This document shows positions 14,970-22,879 of a stretch of DNA of 41,816 nt, one piece after another. Source of the DNA: Saccharothrix sp. ST-888 (GTDB taxonomy: Bacteria > Actinomycetota > Actinomycetes > Streptomycetales > Streptomycetaceae); the NCBI RefSeq assembly GCF_000955975.1, contig NZ_JYJF01000060.1, positions 1 through 41,816 of the forward strand, in the 5' to 3' direction. A program made the translations under genes and the position numbers. Positions within the stretch are counted from its first letter, which is position 1. Every line of letters begins with the position of its first letter. A model generated the notes under the pieces. That model was given only the letters and a program-made list of their open reading frames with translations, searched no databases and was not told the DNA's origin.

Positions 14970-16167
14970 CGCGGCACTCCTGGCTCTGCTGGGTCGGTCG
15001 GCTCTGCTGGGTCTGGGTGCGGCTGCTCCGGTCGGCGCAGCCGACGGGGGCGTGGTTGCCACGGGCGTGGTTGCCGAGGGCGACGGCGGTGTAGCCGGCC
15101 AGTGAGGCCGTGCCGGGGGCGAAGTAGCCGCTGTGGCCGTGCGAGCCGGCCGAGGGGAGAACCCGGGCGCCGAAGCCCGTGGCGGTCGGGTCCGCGCCGT
15201 GGCCGAGGCCGAGTACCGAGACGTACGGGACGTTGCCGATCCAGTCGGTGGGGTTGCGCTCGGTGGCCCACAGCGGCACCCGCAGGGCCCGTGCGTCGGG
15301 GATGTCCATCCCGGGCGAGCCCAGTACCACCAGGTCGGAGACCTGCTCGGGGCTCGGGTCGGCCAGCCCGCAGACCGCGGAGCCGTAGCTGTGGCAGAAC
15401 AGCGCGACCGGCCCGGTGACCGGTGCGAGACCGGCCAGGAAGTGGTTCAGCCGGGCGGCGCCCGCCCGGGCCAGATCGGCGGTCGCCGCGTCCACGCCCA
15501 CTCCGACGGGCGTGGTGTAACCGGCCCAGGCGACCACCGCCACCCGGTCGCCGGTGGCCTGCCGCAGCGACCGGGCCATCCCGGCCGGGGTGCCGTACGG
15601 GTCGGTGGTGCGGTCGAAGGTCATCAGGTCGACGTCCGAGCCGGGTACCACCACCGCGGTACGGGCCGCGGTGGCGAGGTCTCCGAACACCTCGGCGACC
15701 TGGCCGCGGCCGCGCGGGTCGAAGGCAAGGATTTGACGGTCCGTCAGTTTTGCGTAACGGTCGGCCCGTTCCGCTGCGGTGCGCTGCTGGTAGGGGCTCA
15801 CCGCCGGGTCGGCGGCGCGGGCCAGCTCGCGCCTGCGCTCCTCGGCCAGCGCCAGCGCGTTGGCCCGGTAGCGCAGCTCGACCGGTGCGCCGTCGAGGTT
15901 GCCGACCACCAGCGGGTGGCGGGCCGCCAGGGCGTCGCGCTGCGCCGTGGTCAGACCGGCGAAGAACCGGGCCACCTCGGCGGCCGGGGCCTCGGCGGGG
16001 TCCGGCAGCCGTACCCCCAGGGTGTTGTCGGCCACCCACGCCGCGCTGCCCTCCGGCGGACCGGTCACCGGCGTCTGGCTGTCCGCCGCCGCCCACCCGC
16101 CGGCTCCCGCCAGCACCACGGCCGCCGCCGCGGCCGCCGCCAGCCCCCGTCTGAACCGACCTGCCAT
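14959..16167 (-). CDS. Exported DUF1023 alpha/beta hydrolase (copy 2)
   Basis: A 402-residue secreted alpha/beta hydrolase, paralogous to the protein at 11969-13201. ATG at 16167 (MAGRFRRGL) has GGGAG 6 nt upstream and begins a classic signal peptide: two Arg, an Ala/Val-rich core, GGWAAADS as cleavage zone. Shared landmarks are RQILAFDPRGRGQVAEV, VVPGSDVDLMTFDRTTDPYG, the nucleophile Ser260 in CHSYGS, VLGSPGMDI, RNPTDWIGNVPYV and GLGHGADPTATGFGA. The C-terminus has an extra Gln/Ser/Thr-rich tail (RTQTQQSRPTQQSQE) not present in copy 1. It overlaps the acyltransferase start by 11 nt, so the two form an operon. Substrate unknown; an acyl ester made by the partner is a reasonable guess. Confidence 0.88.
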   Translation of the reverse strand: MAGRFRRGLAAAAAAAVVLAGAGGWAAADSQTPVTGPPEGSAAWVADNTLGVRLPDPAEAPAAEVARFFAGLTTAQRDALAARHPLVVGNLDGAPVELRYRANALALAEERRRELARAADPAVSPYQQRTAAERADRYAKLTDRQILAFDPRGRGQVAEVFGDLATAARTAVVVPGSDVDLMTFDRTTDPYGTPAGMARSLRQATGDRVAVVAWAGYTTPVGVGVDAATADLARAGAARLNHFLAGLAPVTGPVALFCHSYGSAVCGLADPSPEQVSDLVVLGSPGMDIPDARALRVPLWATERNPTDWIGNVPYVSVLGLGHGADPTATGFGARVLPSAGSHGHSGYFAPGTASLAGYTAVALGNHARGNHAPVGCADRSSRTQTQQSRPTQQSQECRDVR

Positions 16168-16341
16168 CGCCAACTCCCTCTCCTCGGACCGAACGGAGAG
16201 GAAGGTAGGAAGACGACGACCCGTCGGACGTCACCCTGCGGGGCCAATCACGGAGTCATACCGTGGTGCCAGGAGTACTCGCCGCCTCCCGCGCCGGGGC
16301 GCGAGCTGCGGGGGGCGGGGGCGCGGGGGCGCGGAGGCGCG

Positions 16342-16368
16342 GGGCGGGCCCTCGGGCGGGGCCCGCCC
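16342..16368 (-). terminator. Hairpin after the response-regulator gene
   Basis: Perfect 10-bp arms (16342-16351 and 16359-16368, GGGCGGGCCC/GGGCCCGCCC, 7-nt loop) lie 8 nt beyond the response-regulator stop on the minus strand. No U tract. The rest of the 209-nt gap up to the DUF1023 gene is G-rich low-complexity sequence. Confidence 0.55.
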
Positions 16369-16376
16369 GTGCGGGG

Positions 16377-17051
16377 CTACTGGCCCGGGGTGACCAGGCC
16401 GGATTCGTAGGCCAGCACGACGGCCTGGGCGCGGTCGCGGAGGTCGAGCTTCGCGAGGATGCGGCCGATGTGGGTCTTGACGGTCTGTTCGGCGACGACG
16501 AGGCGCTCGGCGATCTGCTGGTTGGAGAGGCCGCGGGCGATCAGTTCGAGCACCTCGGTCTCGCGGGGGGTGAGGCCGTTGAGACGCAGCCGGGGGTCGC
16601 GGCGGGGTGCGGGCCGGGTGCGGGCGAAGTCCTCGATCAGGCGGCGGGTCACCGAGGGGGCCAGCAGCGCCTCGCCGGCGGCGACGACCCGGACGGCGGC
16701 GATCAGGTCGGCGGGCGGGGCGTCCTTGAGCAGGAAGCCGCTGGCCCCGGCGCGCAGCGCCTCGTACACGTAGTCGTCGACGTCGAAGGTGGTCAGCATC
16801 AGCACCTTCGGGCGGTGGACGACGCCCGGCGGCGGGTCGAGCAGGCGGCGGGCCGCCTCCAGGCCGTCCATCTCGGGCATCCGGACGTCCATCAGCACCA
16901 CGTCGGGGTGGGTGCGCCCGCTTGCCTCCAGGGCCTGCTTGCCGTCGGCGGCGTCGCCGACCACGTCGATGTCGCTCTGCGCGTTGAGCAGTGCCGCGAA
17001 TCCGGCCCGGACCATCGCCTGGTCGTCGACGATGAGTACGCGGATGGTCAT
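16377..17051 (-). CDS. NarL/LuxR-type response regulator
   Basis: A 224-residue two-component response regulator. The receiver domain (residues 1-120) has the acidic pair VDDQ, phosphoacceptor Asp55 (VVLMDVRMPEMDG), the switch Thr in LMLTTFD and Lys in FLLKDA. The output domain is a LuxR-type helix-turn-helix (LTPRETEVLELIARGLSNQQ then IAERLVVAEQTVKTHIGRIL). Its start overlaps the stop of the upstream kinase gene by 4 nt (ATGA), making a standard kinase-regulator operon. The target genes are not evident. The perfect palindrome upstream of the kinase gene is a candidate autoregulatory site, and the neighbouring TetR/efflux pair is a possible but unproven target. Confidence 0.95.
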   Translation of the reverse strand: MTIRVLIVDDQAMVRAGFAALLNAQSDIDVVGDAADGKQALEASGRTHPDVVLMDVRMPEMDGLEAARRLLDPPPGVVHRPKVLMLTTFDVDDYVYEALRAGASGFLLKDAPPADLIAAVRVVAAGEALLAPSVTRRLIEDFARTRPAPRRDPRLRLNGLTPRETEVLELIARGLSNQQIAERLVVAEQTVKTHIGRILAKLDLRDRAQAVVLAYESGLVTPGQ

Positions 17052-18358
17052 GTGCCGGGCTCCTCGGGCTGGTTGACGGGCAGGACGGCCGCCACGCGGA
17101 AACCGCCGTCGGGCAGCGGTCCGGTGTCCAGCCTGCCACCCAGCAGTCGGACGCGTTCACGCATCCCCGCCAGCCCGTGCCCGGTGCCCTCCGGCGACTC
17201 GATCCCCGCCTCGGCGGTGCCGCCGGGCGCGCCGGCGTTGACCACGGTGATCCGCAGGGTGTCGTCCTCGGCTGCGACCGAGACCCAGACCGCGGCGCCG
17301 GGCGCGTGGCGGACCACGTTGGCCAGGGCCTCCTGGACGATCCGGTACGCGGACAGGCCCACGGCCTGCGGGAGTTCGCCGAGTGCACCGACCGCCTCGG
17401 TGACGGTCAGCTCGGCCCGCACCCCGGCCCGGGCGACGGTGTCGACCAGCTCGGGGAGGCGGTCCAGGCCGGGCTGCGGGGTGCGGTCGGGGGCGCTCTC
17501 CTCGCTGCGCAGGACGCCGAGCAGCCGCCGCATCTCGGCGAGCGAACTGCGGGCGGAGGCGGCGATGGTGCCGAACTCCTCGGCCGCCTCGGGCGGCAGC
17601 CCGGCGATCCGGTAGGGGGCGCTGTCCGCCTGCACGGTGATCACCGACATGTGGTGGGCCACCACGTCGTGCAGCTCGCGGGCGATCCTGGCGCGCTCCT
17701 CCAGCAGCGTGCGCCGCCCGCGCTCGGCCTCGCTGATCTGCTCCTGCTCGGCGAGCAGCCGCCGGGCCTCGCCGCGTCCGCGCAGGCTCCAGCCGAGCAC
17801 CAGCACGGCCCCGCTGAGCACGATCGGCAGCGGGGCGCCGGAGTTCCCGGCCCGGGTGAACCCGGCTCCGGCGGCGGCCGTCGTCAGGGTGGTGACCAGC
17901 CAGACGGCCAGCAGGGTGCGTCCGCGCTCGCGCAGGGACAGCGCCAGCATCAGGAAGAGGTACCCGATCAGCGTGGTGACCGGCCAGGGCCAGGGGCCCG
18001 CCCCCGCCGGGGTGCCCACCGTCAGCACGGCCCCGGCGAGGGAGGCCGGGAACACCACCCACCAGACGGCCAGCGGCCGGGTGACCGCCGCGAGCAGCGG
18101 GGCGCTCTGGGCGACCGCGACTGACGCCGCGGTCGGGACCGACAGTCGGTAGGCGGTGTGCAGGAGCACGGTCCCGGTCGGGATCAGCACTGCCAGCAGT
18201 GCGACCGCCACCAGGTACGGCAGGCTGCGCACCCAGGGGCGGCGGGCGCTGCCGAGCAGCGGTTCGTGGCCGCCGGTCGGGGTGACCAGGGCGTCTGCCA
18301 GCAGGATCGGCAGCGCGGTCAGGGTGGACGGGACTGAGGTGAGCTGACGGATCTTCAT
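17048..18358 (-). CDS. Sensor histidine kinase, NarL-type (HisKA_3)
   Basis: A 436-residue membrane histidine kinase. The first 170 or so residues contain about five hydrophobic segments (for example LPYLVAVALLAVLIPTGTVL and VTTLIGYLFLMLALSL). A short helical linker rich in Glu/Arg leads into the HisKA_3 dimerisation domain with phospho-accepting His230 in ARELHDVVAHHMSV. The ATPase domain follows, with an N box (YRIVQEALANVVRHA) and a G box (GTGHGLAGMRERV). There is no large extracellular domain, so it probably senses an intramembrane or envelope signal, as many antibiotic-sensing actinobacterial kinases do. It is translationally coupled to the response regulator. Confidence 0.94.
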   Translation of the reverse strand: MKIRQLTSVPSTLTALPILLADALVTPTGGHEPLLGSARRPWVRSLPYLVAVALLAVLIPTGTVLLHTAYRLSVPTAASVAVAQSAPLLAAVTRPLAVWWVVFPASLAGAVLTVGTPAGAGPWPWPVTTLIGYLFLMLALSLRERGRTLLAVWLVTTLTTAAAGAGFTRAGNSGAPLPIVLSGAVLVLGWSLRGRGEARRLLAEQEQISEAERGRRTLLEERARIARELHDVVAHHMSVITVQADSAPYRIAGLPPEAAEEFGTIAASARSSLAEMRRLLGVLRSEESAPDRTPQPGLDRLPELVDTVARAGVRAELTVTEAVGALGELPQAVGLSAYRIVQEALANVVRHAPGAAVWVSVAAEDDTLRITVVNAGAPGGTAEAGIESPEGTGHGLAGMRERVRLLGGRLDTGPLPDGGFRVAAVLPVNQPEEPGT

Positions 18359-18421
18359 CCCGGCCCAGGGTAGGGGCCGGACCGGGCCGGGGCGTCGTAC
18401 GGGAGTGCTGTCCTGCGGGTA

Positions 18422-18433
18422 GTACCCGGGTAC
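18422..18433. promoter_or_regulatory. 12-bp palindrome upstream of the kinase gene
   Basis: GTACCCGGGTAC, a perfect palindrome, lies 64 nt upstream of the histidine kinase start in the 105-nt gap shared with the 3' end of the TetR gene. It could be the response regulator's own binding site. Palindrome seen directly; role inferred. Confidence 0.35.
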
Positions 18434-18463
18434 GACCCCGGACGGTCCCGGCGCCGGCCGCTC

Positions 18464-19144
18464 TCAGTGCCGCCAGGAGCCGGCCAGGGCGGGCCCGAGC
18501 TGGTCGAAGTGGCGCTCGATCAGGGCGATCATGCCGTCCGGGCCGACCTGGTGGGCGGCGGCGTCCGAGGTCCAGGAGAGGTGGGAGAGCCGGACGACCG
18601 CGCCGAAGACGGCCGCCAGCAGCCGGGGGCGCAGGTCGGTGACCGGGTCGAGGCCCTCGCGCTCGGCCAGGATGACGGTCACCTGGCGCTCCTGCTCGGC
18701 GGTGTGCCGCAGGTGGGCGGCGAGCAGGGTGGGCGTGCTCTCGATGAGCTCGAAGAGTTCCAGCGCGGCGGTGACGCTGCCGGGGCCGGCGTGTTCCACG
18801 CTGCCGAGGCTGCGCCACGACTCGGTGATGGAGGCGCGCATGGCCTCCAGCGGGTTCTCCTCGGCCGGGCGGCGGCGCAGGCATTCGATGAAGAAGTCCT
18901 CGGCGTCGGCCATGACGGCCAGCGCGACCTCCTCCTTGTTCTCGAAGTAGCGGAAGAAGGTGCGCTGGGAGACGTCCACGGTGGCGGCGATCTCGTCGAT
19001 GGTGGTGCGGCCGTAGCCGTGGACGAGGAACAGCCGGTGCGCCGCTTCGACCAGGGAGTCCCTGGTGCGCTGCTTCTTGCGTTCGCGCAGCCCGAGGACC
19101 CGGCAGCCGGGGTCGGTGGTCGCTTCGGTGGGCTGCGCGGCCAT
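18464..19144 (-). CDS. TetR-family repressor
   Basis: A 226-residue TetR-type regulator. The N-terminal domain has RERKKQRTRDSLVEAAHRLF and then LVHGYGRTTIDEIAATVDVS with QRTFFRYFENKEEV, the full TetR DNA-binding helix-turn-helix (residues about 20-66). The remainder is an all-helical ligand-binding domain. The ATG is at 19144. It is divergent from a DHA2-family efflux pump. The 210-nt gap contains several TGACAT/ATGTCA half-sites that overlap plausible promoters in both directions, so it most likely represses the pump and itself until an efflux substrate binds. Confidence 0.94.
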   Translation of the reverse strand: MAAQPTEATTDPGCRVLGLRERKKQRTRDSLVEAAHRLFLVHGYGRTTIDEIAATVDVSQRTFFRYFENKEEVALAVMADAEDFFIECLRRRPAEENPLEAMRASITESWRSLGSVEHAGPGSVTAALELFELIESTPTLLAAHLRHTAEQERQVTVILAEREGLDPVTDLRPRLLAAVFGAVVRLSHLSWTSDAAAHQVGPDGMIALIERHFDQLGPALAGSWRH

Positions 19145-19197
19145 ACGCGGGCGCCTTTCGGGGGGAAGGAGTGGTCGGCATCACCACGATAGCGTTC

Positions 19198-19269
19198 TGA
19201 CATATGACATCAATCAGCACAAGTCATCGTTTGCCGAATGTCAGCTGCTGACATAATGTCGTCTGTCAG
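19198..19269. promoter_or_regulatory. Operator cluster between TetR and efflux pump genes
   Basis: The stretch holds repeated half-sites: TGACAT at 19198 and 19205, ATGTCAG-CTG-CTGACAT as a perfect 7-bp-arm dyad (19238-19254), an overlapping GACAT-A-ATGTC dyad (19250-19260) and TGTCAG (19264-19269), which mirrors CTGACA at 19248. On the plus strand TTGCCG (19231) and CATAAT/TAATGT (19252-19259) make a candidate promoter for the pump, lying inside the dyads. On the minus strand TTGATG and TATCGT with 16-bp spacing would serve the TetR gene. This is the expected layout of a TetR operator. Confidence 0.75.
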
Positions 19270-19354
19270 TGGCGCCCGTCGGGCCGGACGACTCGTGGGG
19301 ACGGGTGGGCCGGGGCGCCACTTGCCATGTCTCCAGTGCTCCGGAGGGCCAGCT

Positions 19355-20965
19355 ATGAGTCAGTCCGTCGTCAACACGGAGAAGGCGGACCTGCCGCCGC
19401 AGCGCGGTGGTCCGCCGGGGGAACGGCGGGGACTGCAGGGCCACCCGTGGCTCACCCTGCTCACGGTCGCGGTCGGCGTGATGATGGTCGCGCTGGACGG
19501 CACCGTCGTCGCCATCGCCAACCCGGTCATCCAGACCGACCTGGGCGCCTCGCCCGCCGACATCCAGTGGGTCACCAGCGGCTACCTGCTGGCGCTCGCG
19601 GTCTTCCTGATCACCGCGGGAAAGATCGGCGACCGGTTCGGCCACAAGGCGACCTTCCTGGTCGGCGCGACCGGCTTCGCCGCCACCTCGGCCGCGATCG
19701 GCTTCGCCACCAACATCCAGACGGTGATCGCCTTCCGCGTCCTGCAGGGCCTGTTCGGCGCGCTGCTCCAGCCCGCCGCGCTCGGCCTGCTGCGCGGCGC
19801 CTTCCCGGCCGAGAAGCTGAACATGGCGATCGGCATCTGGGCCGGCGTGATCGGCGCCTCCACCGCGGCCGGCCCGATCGTCGGCGGCCTGCTGGTGGAG
19901 CACGTCAGCTGGCAGTCGGTCTTCTTCATCAACGTCCCGGTCGGCCTGGCGGCCCTGCTGCTCGGCCTGTGGATCCTGCGTGACGTACGGGCCGAGAACG
20001 CCGCGAAGTCCTTCGACATACCCGGCATCGTGCTGCTGTCACTGGCGATGTTCGCGCTGGTCTGGGGCATCATCAAGGCCCCGACCTGGGGTTGGGGCGA
20101 CCCGACCACGCTGCTGTTCCTCGGCGGCGCGATCCTCGCCATGGTGCTCTTCGCGCTCTGGCAGACCCGCGCCAAGGAGCCGCTGATCCCGCTCAGCCTG
20201 TTCCGCTCGGTGCCGCTCTCGGCCGGCACGCTGCTGATGGTCCTGATGGCCTTCGCCTTCTTCGGCGCGATCTTCTTCGTCACCTTCTACCTGCAGAACG
20301 TGCACGGGATGACCCCGGTCCAGGCCGGTGTCCACCTGCTGCCGATGACCGGAATGATGATCATCGGCGCCCCGGCGGCCGGTGCCGCGATCGGCAAGGT
20401 CGGCCCGCGCATCCCGATCGTCACCGGCATGCTGCTCACCACCGTCGCCATGTACGGGATGTCCACCCTGGACACCGGCTCGGGCGCGGGCATCATGTCG
20501 CTCTGGTTCGTGCTGATGGGCCTGGGCATCAGCCCGGTCATGGTCGGTGCCACCGAGGTGATCGTCGGCAACGCCCCGATGGAGCTGTCCGGTGTGGCCG
20601 GCGGCCTGCAGCAGTCCGCGATGCAGGTCGGCGGCAGCCTGGGCACCGCCGTGCTGGGCGCGGTGATGGCCTCCAAGGTCTCCAGCGCGCTGCCCGGCAA
20701 CTGGTCCAAGGCCGGACTGCCGCCGGTCGAGGGCGCGCAGGGCGAGCAGCTCAAGCAGGCCGCCCAGCTCGGCATCGCCCCGCCGGCCCCGCAGGGCACC
20801 CCCGAGCAGGCGGTGCACGCGATGGCGGACGCGGTGCACAGCTCCTTCGTCAGCGGCATGTCGATGGCCTTCGCGGTCGCCGCGGTGATCGCCTTCGCGG
20901 CGGCGCTGCTCGGCCTGCTGACCAAGCGGGGTGCCAACGACGCCGGGCCCGCCGTGCACATCTAG
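19355..20965 (+). CDS. MFS drug efflux pump, DHA2 family
   Basis: A 536-residue proton-coupled efflux transporter of the 14-TM DHA2 (EmrB/QacA) family. The start is ATG 19355 with GGAGGG 8 nt upstream. After 40 cytosolic residues come the family motifs: TM1 LDGTVVAIANPVI, then WVTSGYLLALAVFLITAGKI and GDRFGHKATFLVG (motif A), and motif C in TM5 (IWAGVIGASTAAGPIVGG). A loop of about 50 residues rich in Pro, Ala and Gln precedes the last membrane segment. The likely role is export of a toxic compound or antibiotic. It is divergent from, and presumably repressed by, the TetR protein. A large inverted repeat follows 35 nt after the stop. Confidence 0.93.
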   Translation: MSQSVVNTEKADLPPQRGGPPGERRGLQGHPWLTLLTVAVGVMMVALDGTVVAIANPVIQTDLGASPADIQWVTSGYLLALAVFLITAGKIGDRFGHKATFLVGATGFAATSAAIGFATNIQTVIAFRVLQGLFGALLQPAALGLLRGAFPAEKLNMAIGIWAGVIGASTAAGPIVGGLLVEHVSWQSVFFINVPVGLAALLLGLWILRDVRAENAAKSFDIPGIVLLSLAMFALVWGIIKAPTWGWGDPTTLLFLGGAILAMVLFALWQTRAKEPLIPLSLFRSVPLSAGTLLMVLMAFAFFGAIFFVTFYLQNVHGMTPVQAGVHLLPMTGMMIIGAPAAGAAIGKVGPRIPIVTGMLLTTVAMYGMSTLDTGSGAGIMSLWFVLMGLGISPVMVGATEVIVGNAPMELSGVAGGLQQSAMQVGGSLGTAVLGAVMASKVSSALPGNWSKAGLPPVEGAQGEQLKQAAQLGIAPPAPQGTPEQAVHAMADAVHSSFVSGMSMAFAVAAVIAFAAALLGLLTKRGANDAGPAVHI

Positions 20966-21000
20966 CCGCACATCCGGCTCAGGGCACATCCACGGCCCAC

Positions 21001-21075
21001 CCGGGGGCGCGGGGAACCGCGCGACGATCCGCCGACGAGGCGGACCGGTCGCGACACGGTTCCCCGCGCCCCCGG
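21001..21075. terminator. 19-bp inverted repeat, bidirectional terminator-like element
   Basis: Perfect 19-bp arms at 21001-21019 and 21057-21075 (CCGGGGGCGCGGGGAACCG and its complement), enclosing a further nested stem (CGCGAC/GTCGCG and TCCGCC/GGCGGA). The GGGGCGCGGGGAACC/GGTTCCCCGCGCCCC core is, from memory, a repeat scattered between genes in many Streptomyces genomes. It sits between the pump stop and the convergent small gene, so it probably ends transcription from both sides. Confidence 0.75.
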
Positions 21076-21148
21076 CCCGTCTGCGCCCCCGGCCCGTCTG
21101 CGCCCCCGGCCCGTCTGCGCCCCCGGCCCGTCTGCGCCCCCGGCCCGT
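21074..21148. repeat. 17-bp tandem repeat, 4.4 copies
   Basis: The unit GGCCCGTCTGCGCCCCC is repeated without change at 21074, 21091, 21108 and 21125, with a partial fifth copy (GGCCCGT) at 21142. The array starts within the right arm of the large inverted repeat and ends at the stop codon of the 64-residue gene. It looks like slipped-strand expansion of the inverted-repeat edge. Confidence 0.9.
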
Positions 21149-21342
21149 CAGGGCCCGCAGGCGGGGGTCTGGTCGTCGGCGGCGCGTCTGGCGCCTCTGA
21201 CGGCGGCGCCCTGGACGTATCGGACGCGTTCCTCCAGCTCCAGTTCCGGGAACCAGTAGCGCAGCTGTAGCTGTGCCTCGACGGGGGAGAGGTGAAGCTC
21301 GGTGAGCAGGAACTCGGCCTTGGCGATGATCTCCTCGTGCAC
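21148..21342 (-). CDS. Small uncharacterised protein, 64 residues
   Basis: I do not recognise a named family. GTG at 21342 is preceded by GAAGGAG with ideal 6-nt spacing, and the codon bias is that of a real gene. The protein starts MHEEIIAKAEFLLTELHLSP, continues as an amphipathic helix (VEAQLQLRYWFPELELEERV) and ends in a basic then polar tail. No membrane segment, signal peptide or metal motif is visible. It lies 71 nt downstream of the photolyase gene on the same strand, so it may be its last operon member. The stop codon abuts the 17-bp tandem repeat. Confidence 0.7.
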   Translation of the reverse strand: MHEEIIAKAEFLLTELHLSPVEAQLQLRYWFPELELEERVRYVQGAAVRGARRAADDQTPACGP

Positions 21343-21413
21343 GGCAGTCTCCTTCGGGGTTGGCCCGGAACGATTCTGCCGCCGCCGCGGCGCCCCGGCG
21401 CCCGCTGTTCCGC

Positions 21414-22730
21414 CTACCGGGCACCGCGCGCCCGCTGGAAGCGCCCGACGCCGAGGTCCACGATCGGCGCCGGATAGTTCCGCGGCCGCGGGTCGAGCAG
21501 CCAGGGCCGGTGCACGGCGGCGCCCGGGATCCCGGCCAGTTCGGGCACCCAGCGCCGTACGTACGCGCCGTCCGGGTCGAAGCGCTTCGCCTGGACCAGT
21601 GGGTTGAGGACCCGGTTGGGGCGGGTGTCGGTCCCGGTCCCCGCCACCCACTGCCAGTTGAGCTGGTTGTTGGCGACGTCCCCGTCGACCAGCAGCGCGA
21701 GGAAGTGGGCCGCGCCGAGCCGCCAGTCCTGGTAGAGCGTCTTGGCCAGGAAACTCGCGGTCAGCAGCCGCGCCCGGTTGTGCATCCAGCCCTCGTGGGC
21801 CAGCTGGCGCATGCCGGCGTCGACGATCGGGTACCCGGTGCGGCCCTCCTGCCAGGCGGCGAGTTCGGCCGGGTCCCGGTGCCAGTCGTCGCCCCTGGGA
21901 CGGTAGTCGGCGTGCGCGGCGTCCGGGCGGGCCGCCAGCACCTGGTGGTGGAAGTCCCGCCAGACCAGCTGCCGGACGAAGGCCTCGGCGCCCGCGCCGC
22001 CGTGCCGGGCGGCCGCGTGGGTCAGCTCGGCAGCCGAGAGGCAGCCGAAGTGCAGGTACGGCGAGAGCCGGGACGTCCCGTCGGCCGCCAGGTCGTCGTG
22101 CAGCTCCTCGTACCGCTCCACCTCCCAGCGCCGCCAGAGCCTGCGGCCGACGCTCTCGCCGCCCCTGGCCGGCCCCGGCGAGCCCGGCTCGACCGCCGCC
22201 GGGCCGATGCCCTCGATGCCCTCGGGCACCCTGACGGCCCTCGGCGCGGGCAGCGGACGGCGGCGCTCGGCTCGGCGCCAGGCGCGCAGGTAGGGGGTGA
22301 AAACCGCGTAGTGGTCCTTCCCGGCCGGTGTCACGGCGCCCGGAGCGAGGGCGGTCAGGACCGCGTCGTGCACCCGCAGGCGGTCGCCGAGCGCGGCGCG
22401 CAGCCGGGCCTCCCGGCGCTGGGCGTAGCAGCTCACCCCGGCGGCCAGGTGCACGGCGACGGCGTCCGTGCGCCGGGCCAGCCGGACCGTCTGCGCCACC
22501 GCGTCACCGCGCAGCACCACCAGCCGGCCGCCGCGCTCCCGCAGACCGGAGTCCAGATCGGCCAGGCAGTCGGTGAGGAAGGCGGCCCGGTTGGGGGCCG
22601 CGAAGTGGGCCGGGCCGTCCTCCAGGACGAACAGCGGCACCACCTCCTCGGCTTCGGCCAGGGCGGAGTGCAGGGCGGGATTGTCGTGCAGGCGGAGGTC
22701 CTGGGTGAACAGGACGAGAGCTACGGTCAC
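21414..22730 (-). CDS. phr: Deoxyribodipyrimidine photolyase
   Basis: A 438-residue class I photolyase that uses blue light and FADH to split cyclobutane pyrimidine dimers. The N-terminal antenna-binding Rossmann domain begins VTVALVLFTQDLRLHDNPAL from a GTG. The C-terminal FAD domain has TSRLSPYLHFGCLSA, VWRDFHHQVL, GYPIVDAGMRQLAHEGWMHN, RARLLTASFLAKTL and DVANNQLNWQWVAGTGTD, which include FAD contacts and the DNA-facing Trp. All active-site segments are intact, favouring a true photolyase over a cryptochrome. It is separated from aceE upstream by a strong terminator and may be transcribed with the 64-residue gene. Confidence 0.95.
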   Translation of the reverse strand: MTVALVLFTQDLRLHDNPALHSALAEAEEVVPLFVLEDGPAHFAAPNRAAFLTDCLADLDSGLRERGGRLVVLRGDAVAQTVRLARRTDAVAVHLAAGVSCYAQRREARLRAALGDRLRVHDAVLTALAPGAVTPAGKDHYAVFTPYLRAWRRAERRRPLPAPRAVRVPEGIEGIGPAAVEPGSPGPARGGESVGRRLWRRWEVERYEELHDDLAADGTSRLSPYLHFGCLSAAELTHAAARHGGAGAEAFVRQLVWRDFHHQVLAARPDAAHADYRPRGDDWHRDPAELAAWQEGRTGYPIVDAGMRQLAHEGWMHNRARLLTASFLAKTLYQDWRLGAAHFLALLVDGDVANNQLNWQWVAGTGTDTRPNRVLNPLVQAKRFDPDGAYVRRWVPELAGIPGAAVHRPWLLDPRPRNYPAPIVDLGVGRFQRARGAR

Positions 22731-22813
22731 CCGCCATGGCTACTCCCGCAGTGGCTCGCCGGGCTCGGCGACACACCGGGAGTGGGCACACCGCTGGGGA
22801 CACCGTGGAACGC

Positions 22814-22851
22814 CCGAGGGCCGGACCCTGGATCCAGGGTCCGGCCCTCGG
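22814..22851 (-). terminator. Perfect 38-nt palindrome ending aceE
   Basis: A flawless palindrome with 19-bp arms centred between 22832 and 22833 on GGATCC, 28 nt beyond the aceE stop on the minus strand. It begins CCGAGGGCCGGACCCTGG. As RNA it would form a long GC stem with a minimal loop. It separates aceE from the photolyase gene. Confidence 0.85.
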
Positions 22852-22879
22852 CCGCTACGTCAGCAGACAGGCAGACGGA

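Noticed and set aside
21074..21148. Possible CRISPR array
   Set aside because: The 17-bp units are directly contiguous with no unique spacers, and there are no cas genes.
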